Source: Vibrionales bacterium SWAT-3 (GTDB lineage Bacteria > Pseudomonadota > Gammaproteobacteria > Enterobacterales > Vibrionaceae). Taken from it: a stretch of DNA of 64,000 nucleotides. Made by a program: the position numbers and the translations under genes. This document shows, piece after piece, positions 28,667-37,145 of the stretch. The stretch is taken from contig AAZW01000006.1 in NCBI GenBank assembly GCA_000169995.1, forward strand, positions 1 to 64,000, read 5' to 3'. Position 1 is the first letter of the stretch. Every line of letters starts with the position of its first letter. The notes beneath the pieces were generated by a model, which saw nothing but the letters and a program-made list of their open reading frames with translations, searched no databases and was not told where the DNA came from.

Positions 28667-28693
28667 AGCGCTTATGTTACTAGTTAGCTTCTG

Positions 28694-29095
28694 CTAGTTC
28701 GCTTTTGAGAATTCTCGAAGTGCGCTCATAGCTTGATCAGCTTTGTGCTTCTGGACGAAGATATGATCGTGATAATAACCTGCAATCACATTGGCACTGA
28801 TGCCGTGCGAGCCAAGTTTAGTGGCGAAGGCGGCAGTCAGACCTACGGCTTCTAGGCTCGAGTGTACCGATAAAGTGATCATGCTAAACACACCGTCGAA
28901 ACTTAACTGCGCTTGAGTCGCCACTTCTTTTGTTAGTACTAACGTTAACCCTTCTTTTTCTCGAAAGGTCGCCATCGGATTGAGGTGGACATAGTCGGCT
29001 AGTCCTCCCTCTACCGTACAAAAAACATAATCACCTTCAATAAGCTCAGGTGACATGGAATTTAACAGAATGTCTAAATCGGTAATGGCGGTCAT
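28694..29095 (-). CDS. ACT-domain protein (COG3602-like)
   Basis: 133 residues made of two ACT-type modules: LIEGDYVFCTVEG..ADYVHLNPMATFRE then SMITLSVHSSLEAVGLTAAFATKLGSHGISANVIAG and the closing YYHDHIFVQKHKADQAM. ACT domains bind amino acids or similar small ligands; there is no attached catalytic domain. The start at 29095 (MTAITDLD) has GGGAAAACG upstream. The upstream extension to 29146 lacks a ribosome site. Confidence 0.82.
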   Translation of the reverse strand: MTAITDLDILLNSMSPELIEGDYVFCTVEGGLADYVHLNPMATFREKEGLTLVLTKEVATQAQLSFDGVFSMITLSVHSSLEAVGLTAAFATKLGSHGISANVIAGYYHDHIFVQKHKADQAMSALREFSKAN

Positions 29096-29146
29096 CGTTT
29101 TCCCTACGTAATCGCGTTGGTTTATGGTGTTGGGTAATGTAGCCAA

Positions 29147-29570
29147 GATAGAGATAAGCTGTCGGCGAGTACAATTAATAATATTTATTCACTATAAGTA
29201 CGACTAATTGCATTTGGTTTTGATGCTGCATTTTTTAGTTTTTGCGGGATTTTTGGTGTGTAACATGTCAATAGTGGAGATCATTCCTCTCACATACACC
29301 ATTTTTATCCAACCATTCGACTTTTGTTAAAATTAGAGCTTTTGATCAAATTATATAAAATATGATTGCATAAGCTTTTCAAAATAGTTTGTCCCGACTC
29401 GAAGTTCTTAATGTGATGAATGTAAATTAATAAGCAATCTCATTCGTACTGTCTTAGGTTGAATTTGTAACACTGTTGCTTCACGTATTGAGCGTATAAC
29501 GCTAGCTGTCTGCATTTTCGTGTTTGTCGTAGGTAACAACCAACAAACCTAAAATATCAAGGAACAAGCT
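29147..29570. other. Intergenic and promoter region upstream of the subtilase
   Basis: AT-rich leader of the secreted protease on the right and of the ACT gene on the left. A ribosome site (AAGGAACAAGCT) directly precedes the protease ATG. No other gene or repeat was seen. Confidence 0.5.
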
Positions 29571-31163
29571 ATGTTAAAGAAAGTATTAAGTTGTTGTATT
29601 GCAGCCACATTTGGTATTTATTCCGCATCAAGGTTGGCTCAAGGTTCTGCTTTAAATTCGATAGAAAACTCACAACAACCTATTGCTCCACTGATGTTGG
29701 CTTCATCAGATGACGCGATCACTGATCGCTATATTGTTGTATTGAAACAACCGCAGATGCTAATGAATGACGCGGCTGGATTACAGCAGTTTACTCAACA
29801 AACGGTAGGCCAAATGGCCAATTCGTTTTCAATCAAAACTGACGATGTTTTTGATAGTTCCATTGTTGGCTTTGTGGCAAATCTAGACGCACTTCAATTA
29901 AAGCAACTCAGACGTGACTCTCGCGTTGAATACATTGAACAAGACCAAATCCTCAGTATCGATCCCGTTGTTTCAAATGAAGCCGTTCAAAGTAACGCGA
30001 TTTGGGGTTTGGACCGAATAGATCAGAGAAGTCTTCCTTTGGATCGAAACTATATTGCCAATTTTGATGGCTCTGGCGTAACGGCTTACGTGATTGATAC
30101 GGGCGTTAATAACAATCATGAGGAATTCGGCGGTCGCTCGGTTTCTGGCTATGATTTCGTAGATAACGATGCTGATTCGAGTGACTGTAATGGGCATGGT
30201 ACTCACGTTGCAGGAACGATTGGCGGCAGCCAGTACGGTGTGGCTAAAAACGTTAACATTGTTGGGGTAAGAGTACTTAGCTGTTCGGGCTCAGGAACCA
30301 CATCTGGCGTGATATCTGGCGTGGATTGGGTAGCGCAAAATGCATCAGGGCCTTCGGTCGCCAATATGAGTTTAGGTGGTGGTCAATCAACTGCATTGGA
30401 TAGCGCGGTGCAAGGCGCAATTCAATCCGGAGTGAGCTTTATGTTGGCGGCGGGTAACTCAAATGCCGACGCGTGTAATTCATCGCCGGCTCGTGTAGCA
30501 AGTGGTGTAACGGTGGGCTCAACAACCAGTTCTGATTTGCGTTCTAGTTTCTCAAATTGGGGCAGCTGTGTTGATCTATTCGCGCCGGGATCTCAAATTA
30601 AGTCTGCTTGGTATGATGGCGGCTATAAAACGATTAGCGGAACTTCCATGGCGACGCCACATGTTGCTGGCGTTGCTGCATTGTATTTACAAGAAAACAA
30701 TGGCTTAACACCGCTTCAGCTTGCAGGGTTACTGAACTCAAGAGCCTCGGAGAATAAGGTTTCTGACACAAGAGGAACCACCAATAAACTGCTGTATAGT
30801 TTGACTGATAGTGGTTGTGAACCGGATTGCGGTGGACCAACACCTGGACCAGATCCAGATGGAAAACTAGTTTCTGGCGTGCCGGTTAATGGACTGAGTG
30901 GCAGCCGAGGACAAAAGGACTATTTCTACATGGACTTAGAACAGGGCCAACAGCTGACAGTGGTCACCATTGGTGGCACAGGCGATGCGGATCTGTATCT
31001 ACGTTTCGGGGATAAACCAACGCTTAGTACGTGGGACTGCCGACCTTACCGATCGGGCAACAGCGAGACTTGTACGGTGAATGTTACCCAAAGCGGTAGA
31101 TACCACGTTATGTTGAATGCATACTCGGCTTACAGTGGTTTGACGCTCCAAGCAAACTTTTAA
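29571..31163 (+). CDS. Secreted subtilisin-like (S8) serine protease with PPC domain
   Basis: 530-residue pre-pro-protease. Signal peptide at 1-25; inhibitor-I9 propeptide (about 50-130, DRYIVVLKQPQ to VEYIEQDQIL). Peptidase S8 domain with the full triad: D176 in YVIDTGVN, H209 in NGHGTHVAGT, S359 in SGTSMATPHVAG, plus the oxyanion Asn at about 296 (AAGNSN). A short Pro/Gly linker (GGPTPGPDPDG) leads to a C-terminal pre-peptidase domain (about 430-530) that is usually removed after secretion. It resembles the alkaline serine exoproteases of Vibrio. Single gene with its own terminator. Confidence 0.95.
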   Translation: MLKKVLSCCIAATFGIYSASRLAQGSALNSIENSQQPIAPLMLASSDDAITDRYIVVLKQPQMLMNDAAGLQQFTQQTVGQMANSFSIKTDDVFDSSIVGFVANLDALQLKQLRRDSRVEYIEQDQILSIDPVVSNEAVQSNAIWGLDRIDQRSLPLDRNYIANFDGSGVTAYVIDTGVNNNHEEFGGRSVSGYDFVDNDADSSDCNGHGTHVAGTIGGSQYGVAKNVNIVGVRVLSCSGSGTTSGVISGVDWVAQNASGPSVANMSLGGGQSTALDSAVQGAIQSGVSFMLAAGNSNADACNSSPARVASGVTVGSTTSSDLRSSFSNWGSCVDLFAPGSQIKSAWYDGGYKTISGTSMATPHVAGVAALYLQENNGLTPLQLAGLLNSRASENKVSDTRGTTNKLLYSLTDSGCEPDCGGPTPGPDPDGKLVSGVPVNGLSGSRGQKDYFYMDLEQGQQLTVVTIGGTGDADLYLRFGDKPTLSTWDCRPYRSGNSETCTVNVTQSGRYHVMLNAYSAYSGLTLQANF

Positions 31164-31230
31164 ATTTAGGTTTGAATGATGGTTTCAAAAAGTTACTCAC
31201 TAGTTTGGTAAGTTTAGAAGCCAGATAGCC

Positions 31231-31257
31231 AAAGCCCACCTTGTTGTGGGCTTTTTT
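31231..31257 (+). terminator. Rho-independent terminator
   Basis: AAAGCCCAC/GTGGGCTTT (31231-31239 with 31247-31255) followed by T-run. It ends the protease transcript. Confidence 0.9.
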
Positions 31258-31407
31258 GGTTTGTAGCAGGCAACAAAAGGATATGGCGTTGTTTTCTTGG
31301 ACTAATTAGCAGAAATTGGCGCTACTTCGACGAACTTTCGGTTACGTCTCAGAAAAGCTTGAAGTGTGTATGCTAGATTTATTAGTGATACACAACTGGA
31401 GATATCG

Positions 31408-31494
31408 ATGATCTGGCTTTCGGTGAAAGTACTACAGATTGGACTTGTCTACGGATACAGGAAGTATCAACAAACAAAAAGAGCTCCAGTGTAG
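31408..31494 (+). CDS. Candidate 28-residue membrane microprotein
   Basis: The frame encodes MIWLSVKVLQIGLVYGYRKY followed by QQTKRAPV. A good ribosome site (CTGGAG) lies six bases before the ATG, and a Rho-independent terminator overlaps its last codons and stop. One hydrophobic helix followed by a basic tail is typical of small inner-membrane proteins. Short length limits certainty. Confidence 0.45.
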   Translation: MIWLSVKVLQIGLVYGYRKYQQTKRAPV

Positions 31495-31512
31495 GGGCTC
31501 TTTTCTTTTCTT
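31477..31512 (+). terminator. Rho-independent terminator with IS3 element inserted in its tail
   Basis: AAAAGAGC/GCTCTTTT (31477-31484 with 31497-31504) followed by a pyrimidine tract. The tract CTTTTCTTTTCTT is cut by the IS, and CTTTTCTTTTG resumes on the far side (32805-32815). Confidence 0.7.
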
Positions 31513-31565
31513 TGTACCGTCCTAAATATGGTTGACACATTTCCAACATGAAATTGGAGAGTGTC

Positions 31566-31967
31566 ATGAAAACAACAAGTAGACGTACTCAACGAGATTA
31601 TTCTCTTGCCTTTAAATTGGCAGTCGTAAGCCAAGTTGAAAAAGGCGAAATGACTTATAAGCAAGCTCAAGAACGTTATGGGATCCAAGGTCGCTCTACC
31701 GTTTTAGTTTGGCTTCGCAAACATGGTCAACTAGATTGGTCTAAAGGAATAGAACAATCGAGAGCGTTAGGAGCGACTATGTCAAACTCTTCCTCAACTC
31801 AAACCCCAGAGCAACGAATCAAAGAACTCGAGCAGCAATTAGAAGAAACTCAGCTCAAAGCTGAGTTCTTTGAAGCGGTTGTAAAAGTCATGGATCGAGA
31901 TTTCGGAGTCCGAATTTCAAAGAAGCGCAAGGCCGAGTTATTAAGGAAAAAACGGTCAGAAAGTTGA
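31566..31967 (+). CDS. IS3-family transposase OrfA
   Basis: 133 residues. An N-terminal HTH (YSLAFKLAVVSQVEKGEMTYKQAQERYGI, split here for length) is followed by a leucine-zipper-like coiled coil (EQRIKELEQQLEETQLKAEFFE). It binds the IS ends. Near the end a run of six A (31947-31952, AAA AAA in frame) is a plausible -1 slippage site for making the OrfAB fusion. Its stop overlaps the OrfB start in TTGA. Confidence 0.92.
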   Translation: MKTTSRRTQRDYSLAFKLAVVSQVEKGEMTYKQAQERYGIQGRSTVLVWLRKHGQLDWSKGIEQSRALGATMSNSSSTQTPEQRIKELEQQLEETQLKAEFFEAVVKVMDRDFGVRISKKRKAELLRKKRSES

Positions 31968-32770
31968 CCGTCACTAAAGCTTGTTACTTCATAGGTATTA
32001 CACGACAAGCATTCTACAAACGCTGTGTTGCAGAAATTCATCAGACAAAGAAAGATGAATCTGTGCTCGGTTTTGTGAAAGAGCAAAGGATGATGCACCC
32101 TCGTATAGGAGCCCGTAAGATCAAGCATTTACTTGCTCAGAACGATATTGAAATCGGGCGAGACCGCTTATTCTCTCTGCTGAGAATGAATCGATTATTA
32201 GTACAGAATCGAAGGGCTTATCATCGAACTACAAACAGTAATCATCGCTTTTACTGCCATCCAAATCGAATCAAAGAAGGCTTAATACCGAAAGGGCCAG
32301 AGCAATTATGGGTTGCCGATATTACTTATCTAGCTACGCGGTGTGGTAGTGCTTATCTCAGTTTAGTGACGGACGCTTACTCAAGAAAAATCGTGGGCTA
32401 TCACATAAGTGATGATATGAAAGCTCGCACGGTCAAGCAGGCCTTTTTAAACGCGTTGAAAGGGCGGAAGAATACAGGTGAGCTTGTCCATCACTCAGAT
32501 CGAGGGGTTCAGTACTGCTCTGTTGAATACCAAGAGTTACATCGACAGTATGGTGTATCTTGCTCAATGACTGATGGCTATGACTGTTATCAGAATGCGT
32601 TGGCAGAGAGGATCAACGGAATACTGAAGATGGAGTATCTGTTGAATAAGCCTAATGATTTAGATGAAGCAAAGAAAATGGTCGCAGAATCAGTAAAAAT
32701 CTATAATGAATATAGGCCTCACACAGCTCTAAAATACAAAACGCCCGATGAAGTACATCGAGCGTTTTAG
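31964..32770 (+). CDS. IS3-family transposase OrfB (DDE integrase)
   Basis: 268 residues with an rve-type catalytic core: first Asp in LWVADITYLAT, second in VHHSDRGVQYCS, and Glu in NALAERINGILKMEYL, spaced as in IS3 members. The N-terminal part includes the HTH_21-like segment (MMHPRIGARKIKHLL). The frame is complete, so with the OrfA fusion the element may be active. Start is a TTG; expression probably depends on frameshifting or coupling. Confidence 0.93.
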   Translation: MTVTKACYFIGITRQAFYKRCVAEIHQTKKDESVLGFVKEQRMMHPRIGARKIKHLLAQNDIEIGRDRLFSLLRMNRLLVQNRRAYHRTTNSNHRFYCHPNRIKEGLIPKGPEQLWVADITYLATRCGSAYLSLVTDAYSRKIVGYHISDDMKARTVKQAFLNALKGRKNTGELVHHSDRGVQYCSVEYQELHRQYGVSCSMTDGYDCYQNALAERINGILKMEYLLNKPNDLDEAKKMVAESVKIYNEYRPHTALKYKTPDEVHRAF

Positions 32771-32934
32771 TCAATCAAGTGTCAACCCATATCAGGACGG
32801 GTCACTTTTCTTTTGTTTTCCGAATGAACGCGTTTTATGTTGCGTTGTCAGGAAAGAAAAATCGGTTCTGTCCGGTTTAATAACGAGTAGCTAAATGACT
32901 CTCCATTAATATCTCTTAACCGATAAGCGAAAGT

Positions 32935-33750
32935 ATGTTGAAAATTGAACCCATTACCCCCCACATTGGCGCACGTATTCATGGGCTAAATCTTTCGGGT
33001 TGCAGTGAAAGCGAACTTGATGATGTGTACCAGGCACTTGTTACTTATCAAGTCGTTTTCTTTGACGAGCAAAGCCTCTCGCCTGAGCAACACTTAGCGC
33101 TTGCAAAACGGTTTGGAGAGCTTGAACCTGCTCATCCTTTCTTTCCGCGTGTAGAACGAGCTCCGCAAGTCAGTGTGATAGAAACCACTCGAGGTAATGC
33201 GCCAATGGAAAGCTATTGGCATACAGACTTAACTTGGCGGGAGCTTCCGTCTAAAGCCTCGCTATTACATGCTCAACATGTACCGGATGTCGGTGGCGAC
33301 ACGATTTGGTGTTCGATGACTGCAGTGTTCGATTCATTAGATGAAAGCATGAAAGATAAGCTAAGAGGCTTATCGGCAACGCATTCGTTAGTTGCGTTTG
33401 AGGGTCTTGAATCGGACCAAATCGAGCTAGATTGGCATAAGTCACTGCTGAAAACCGCGCAAGAAAATCCGCCAGTGAAGCATCCCTTAGTACAATTACA
33501 TCCAGAAACGGGCAAAGAGACGCTATATATCAACGAGCAATTTACCCGTTACATCAATGAGCTTGAGCGTGAAGAGGGTGATGCACTACTTAGCCAGCTG
33601 TTTGAAATTACACGACGACCAGAGTATCAAGTGCGTTTCAAATGGAACAAGGGCTCAATGGCGATATGGGACAACAGGGTCACTCAGCATTATGCCGTGA
33701 TTGATTACGGTGATACTCCAAGAAAAATGCACCGAGTAACAGTGACCTAA
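32935..33750 (+). CDS. TauD/TfdA-family Fe(II)/2-oxoglutarate dioxygenase
   Basis: 271 residues. Iron ligands H96 and D98 in YWHTDLTW and the distal His about 252 in TQHYAVIDY, followed by R in MHRVTVT that binds 2-oxoglutarate. Overall layout is like taurine dioxygenase, ending about ten residues shorter than E. coli TauD. Taurine or another sulfonate is possible, but no tauABC transporter lies nearby, so the substrate is undetermined. No operon partner. Confidence 0.88.
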   Translation: MLKIEPITPHIGARIHGLNLSGCSESELDDVYQALVTYQVVFFDEQSLSPEQHLALAKRFGELEPAHPFFPRVERAPQVSVIETTRGNAPMESYWHTDLTWRELPSKASLLHAQHVPDVGGDTIWCSMTAVFDSLDESMKDKLRGLSATHSLVAFEGLESDQIELDWHKSLLKTAQENPPVKHPLVQLHPETGKETLYINEQFTRYINELEREEGDALLSQLFEITRRPEYQVRFKWNKGSMAIWDNRVTQHYAVIDYGDTPRKMHRVTVT

Positions 33751-33860
33751 CGTTGTAAATCAAGTACAAGTCGAAGCGCCTAAATATTTTGACTCATCGA
33801 TTAATGTGATTTATTTTTAGCGCTAATGTTCAACTCAAGACAAATATAAGGAGGATTTTT

Positions 33861-33941
33861 ATGAAAGTGTGTGAATTTAACTTCGCGCATATTTTTTGGT
33901 ACGACCAAAACTCAAGTTTTAAAACTATCGTGCTGCGATAA
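33861..33941 (+). CDS. Leader peptide upstream of the ABC-F gene
   Basis: A 26-codon frame (MKVCEFNFAHIFWYDQ, then NSSFKTIVLR) preceded by a very strong ribosome site AAGGAGG six bases before the ATG, far stronger than that of the downstream ABC-F gene. Its codons 17-20 lie over the left arm (33911-33920) of a hairpin that starts the control region. No homologous protein is recognised. The peptide is probably a cis-acting sensor of translation rather than a functional product. Confidence 0.6.
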   Translation: MKVCEFNFAHIFWYDQNSSFKTIVLR

Positions 33942-34061
33942 CCAAAACTTGAGCGAAGCATTTCAATATAACCTTCAATAGAGTTTCTTCACTCTAGTTT
34001 ACTTGGTTGTTGTCAGCGAATGACGACAGCGCTTTGTTGCGCTTGAAACTTGAGTAAACAA
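33911..34061 (+). promoter_or_regulatory. Candidate translational attenuator with competing stems
   Basis: CTCAAGTTTT (33911-33920) can pair perfectly with AAAACTTGAG (33944-33953) or nearly perfectly with GAAACTTGAG (34045-34054), which covers the weak ribosome site of the ABC-F start at 34062. Further stems are TAGAGT/ACTCTA (979-984 with 991-996 of the 33-kb block), TGTTGTCA/TGACGACA (34008-34015 with 34021-34028) and GTTTACT (33997-34003) with AGTAAAC (34053-34059). The arrangement resembles leader-peptide control of antibiotic-resistance ABC-F and erm genes. Confidence 0.6.
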
Positions 34062-35840
34062 ATGACTACATTAATATCTACATCATCCATTTCTTACGAT
34101 CTAACATCATGCCGATTATTTGATGGGCTTTCCTTTACCATTAAGAAAGGTGACCGCATTGGCCTTATTGGCAGTAATGGCTGTGGCAAAAGCACCTTAT
34201 TACGTCTGTTAAACAAAGATTTACCTGACTGTGTAGGGAATGTTTCCTTCGCCTCGAATGCCGTAGTTGCCTTGATTGAGCAACACTTACCTAAGCGACT
34301 GTTAAGCCTCTCAATGCTCGATGCTGTGACCGATAACCTTCCTTTAAACATGCAGCAAACAGAACAGTGGCGAGCGCAAATTACTCTTTCTAATTTAGGG
34401 TTTGATGAAAGCTATTGGAACCAGACGGTAGGCACTTTAAGCGGAGGTCAATACGCGCGAGTGTTAGTCGCGAGAGCATTGATTCTTGAGCCAGATGTCC
34501 TGTTGCTAGATGAACCAAGTAACCACTTAGATCTACCGACGTTACTTTGGTTAGAGCAGTTTCTGAAAGATTGGAGAGGTACGTTTGTCATGGTTTCACA
34601 TGATCAACGATTACTCGACAACGTCACCGATTCTACATGGGTGCTACGTGACAAAAGGGTACTTACCTTTAGCCAAAAGTGCACCGAAGCTCGAAAAGCA
34701 TTGGAAGATAAAGACCGAACGGATGCGGAAAGGCAACAAGTAGAAAAGAAAGAGATCGACCGCATCGAAAAGAGCGCTCATCGTTTAGCGATTTGGGGGC
34801 GTGACTTTGACAATGAAGGTCTGTCACGAAAAGCAAAAAGCATGGAAAAGCGCGCCGAAGGGTTACGCTCGACCATGACACGTTTGGATTCTGTAGAACC
34901 ATGGACATTAAGTTTGTCCGGTGAATCCATGAAGGCCAATCGAATACTTGAATTGTCAGAGGTGCCAATTACCGCCGCTGACGACCAAGCACCACTGTTT
35001 GAAGTGCTGTTCCAGCAGATAAAGAGTGGTGACCGTGTTGCTGTGCTAGGCAAAAATGGGGCGGGTAAGTCGTCTCTTCTGAAAGTATTGTGGGCGAATT
35101 ATCAGGCGTCTCAACTTGGAGATAATGGTTATTTTCACCCAAATGCCGAAGTCGGGTATTACGACCAAAGCCTGCACCAATTACGTGATGACCATTCACT
35201 AATAGATTCACTTTACTCATTTTATCCAGTTTCGCAGGAAGCTAGAAAAATGGCTTTGATTAGCGCGGGTTTTTCCTATGAAAGACACGAGCAAAAGATC
35301 GCAGAGCTTAGCGGTGGCGAGCGTTCTCGACTGCTGTTTGTTGGGCTATCGCTAGCGAAGTATCACTTCCTGTTGTTGGATGAGCCCACTAACCACCTTG
35401 ATATTGAAGGTAAGGAGGAGCTGGCGAATTGCTTAACTCAATTCGAAGGGGGGCTACTGTTGGTCAGCCATGATCGAGAGTTAATTGAAAAATCATGCAA
35501 TCGATTCTGGTACATCAATGATGGTCAACTTGTGGAAATGACGTACTTAGATGCGGTCTATGAGGCGATGTCTGTCATCCATCAAGGCAATAACGCGGAA
35601 TCTTGCTCTGCGCCGATTCAGTCTAACTCTATAGTCTGTGTCGATTCTGGTTCTGAGCTGCCTAAAACAGATGTTCAGCAGTCGCAAAATGATGAAGAGG
35701 GTCTTTTAGAAAGGCTATTAGAGCTCGAAGAATTACTCAGTAAGGATCAAGCTCGTAAAGCAAAGCATCAGAAGCCTGATCTGCAAGTGAAATGGCAGCA
35801 AGAAATAGTTCGGATTAATGCCATGTTGGAACTGAATTAG
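34062..35840 (+). CDS. ABC-F family ATPase, possible antibiotic-resistance ribosome-protection factor
   Basis: 592 residues, no membrane segment, two ATPase domains joined by a helical linker. Domain 1: Walker A GSNGCGKST, signature LSGGQYAR, Walker B VLLLDEPSNHLD. Domain 2: Walker A GKNGAGKSS, signature LSGGERSR, Walker B FLLLDEPTNHLD. The linker (about 190-280) is charged and helical (RKALEDKDRTDAERQQVEKK), and a C-terminal coiled region ends the protein. ABC-F proteins act on the ribosomal E site; one group displaces antibiotics. The upstream leader peptide and stems favour an antibiotic-inducible member over housekeeping Uup/EttA, but the drug class is unknown. A TTG four codons upstream is an alternative start. 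Confidence 0.85.
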   Translation: MTTLISTSSISYDLTSCRLFDGLSFTIKKGDRIGLIGSNGCGKSTLLRLLNKDLPDCVGNVSFASNAVVALIEQHLPKRLLSLSMLDAVTDNLPLNMQQTEQWRAQITLSNLGFDESYWNQTVGTLSGGQYARVLVARALILEPDVLLLDEPSNHLDLPTLLWLEQFLKDWRGTFVMVSHDQRLLDNVTDSTWVLRDKRVLTFSQKCTEARKALEDKDRTDAERQQVEKKEIDRIEKSAHRLAIWGRDFDNEGLSRKAKSMEKRAEGLRSTMTRLDSVEPWTLSLSGESMKANRILELSEVPITAADDQAPLFEVLFQQIKSGDRVAVLGKNGAGKSSLLKVLWANYQASQLGDNGYFHPNAEVGYYDQSLHQLRDDHSLIDSLYSFYPVSQEARKMALISAGFSYERHEQKIAELSGGERSRLLFVGLSLAKYHFLLLDEPTNHLDIEGKEELANCLTQFEGGLLLVSHDRELIEKSCNRFWYINDGQLVEMTYLDAVYEAMSVIHQGNNAESCSAPIQSNSIVCVDSGSELPKTDVQQSQNDEEGLLERLLELEELLSKDQARKAKHQKPDLQVKWQQEIVRINAMLELN

Positions 35841-35898
35841 CCCGGCTTGTAATGAACTGGGTATAACAGTGCTCTATATCTATTGTTAAGTAGGATTC

Positions 35899-35933
35899 GG
35901 CTCTTTAGTGCTGCATTGGCTAAAGAGCCTTTT
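35899..35933 (+). terminator. Rho-independent terminator
   Basis: GGCTCTTTAG/CTAAAGAGCC (35899-35908 with 35920-35929), then TTTT. It ends the ABC-F gene and also rules out a start for the next gene upstream of it. Confidence 0.9.
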
Positions 35934-36048
35934 GATACGACTTAATATAGAATTAAACACAACAGTTAAGTCAGTCTCGCAATCTCAATCAGGCGAGCTT
36001 AACGCCTCGTCGGAATTATCTCTCCGAATTCTTTATTGGGTAACAAAA

Positions 36049-36912
36049 ATGAATGTAGCGAAACATCACGAGCGACGAATACGAAATGTGTGTGACTTCA
36101 TTGATAGACATTTGGATGAGTCATTAACTTTGGAGCAACTGAGTTCAGTGGCGGCGAGTTCAAAGTACCACTTTCACCGTATCTTTAAGTCGTTTATGGG
36201 GATTAGCACTATTCAGTATGTGTTGTTTGCTCGGTTAAAGCGCGCTTCTTTTCGTTTAGCTTTTGAGCCCGAGTACAGTGTTACCGATATTGCATTGGAG
36301 GCTCACTTTGAGAGTCTTGAAGCATTCTCTCGAGCATTTTCGAGGCACTTTGAGCAGACACCTTCTCAATTTAGAAAACAACCAAACTGGTCATATTGGC
36401 GTTCAAAGTATGAGTTTAACTCACCAAAGAGTGGAGAAGAGATAATGGATGTGAAAGTCGTCGATTTTTGCGAAACAGAGGTTGCACTGATTGAGCATAA
36501 AGGAAGCCCAAAGCTGGTTTACAATACTGCGGCTAAATTTATTGATTGGAGGAAGTCGACGGGTTTTTCTCCGATAAAAACCAGTGACACATTTGGTGTG
36601 GCTTATTCTGACCCTTCAGATACCCCTGAAGATGAATATCGCTTTGATATTTGCGGAAGCCATAACGGGGATGTACCAGAAAATGTCTTTGGTGTTAAGA
36701 AGGGGATCATTCCGAGTGGTCGCTGTGCTGTCGCTGTTCACAAGGGCAACCATGATTTAATCGGTGACACAGTAAGCTACTTATATCGTGAGTGGTTACC
36801 AAAGAGTGGCGAATCTTTGAGAGATTTCCCGTGCTTTTTCCAGTACGTGAATCTAGTCCATGAGGTGGATGAATGTGATTTACTTACTAACATCTACCTG
36901 CCAATACGCTAG
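36049..36912 (+). CDS. AraC-type regulator with GyrI-like effector domain
   Basis: 287 residues. The N-terminal AraC DNA-binding domain (about 8-105) has two HTH units: LTLEQLSSVAASSKYHFHRIFK and YSVTDIALEAHFESLEAFSRAF. The C-terminal GyrI-like domain (about 130-287) starts MDVKVVDFCETEVALIEHKG and has the typical PSGRCAVAVHKG and LYREWLP. Such domains bind small, often toxic or drug-like, molecules. The frame could extend 141 bases upstream, but that start lies inside the ABC-F terminator, so the ATG at 36049 is chosen. Its own terminator follows. Confidence 0.88.
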   Translation: MNVAKHHERRIRNVCDFIDRHLDESLTLEQLSSVAASSKYHFHRIFKSFMGISTIQYVLFARLKRASFRLAFEPEYSVTDIALEAHFESLEAFSRAFSRHFEQTPSQFRKQPNWSYWRSKYEFNSPKSGEEIMDVKVVDFCETEVALIEHKGSPKLVYNTAAKFIDWRKSTGFSPIKTSDTFGVAYSDPSDTPEDEYRFDICGSHNGDVPENVFGVKKGIIPSGRCAVAVHKGNHDLIGDTVSYLYREWLPKSGESLRDFPCFFQYVNLVHEVDECDLLTNIYLPIR

Positions 36913-36951
36913 CTTTATGTGTCACAGATAACAAGGAATGAAATCAATATT

Positions 36952-36974
36952 AGGCCTCGTATCAACGAGGTCTT
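36952..36974 (+). terminator. Terminator-like hairpin
   Basis: AGGCCTCGT/ACGAGGTCTT (one G-U pair) around ATCA, with a modest T content after it. It lies about 40 bp after the AraC/GyrI stop. Confidence 0.6.
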
Positions 36975-37145
36975 CATGTATTTGGCTGCTGGGTTGAAAC
37001 AGATTAAATGCAAAAGCGCGTATATATTTGATTCAAACCTCACTGCTCGGAGGTGATGTGTAATATAATCGTTCGGTTATAATAAAAACAAAAACTCAAT
37101 CATAAAACGAGTAAACGTCTGGGCTTAGAGAATAAAGAATTTCGT

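Larger units (their letters stand above)
31513..32804 (+). mobile_element. IS3-family insertion sequence (about 1.29 kb)
   Basis: Imperfect 26-bp terminal inverted repeats: the left begins TGTACCGTCCT and ends GGTTGACAC; the right, inverted, begins TGACCCGTCCT and ends GGTTGACAC (19 of 26 match). A 3-bp CTT duplication flanks it, although the site is a repetitive pyrimidine tract so its exact limits are soft. It contains orfA and orfB in the usual -1 arrangement. Confidence 0.85.

Noticed and set aside
35908..36048. Upstream extension of the AraC/GyrI gene
   Set aside because: The start would lie within the ABC-F terminator, and the added 47 residues match nothing in the family.
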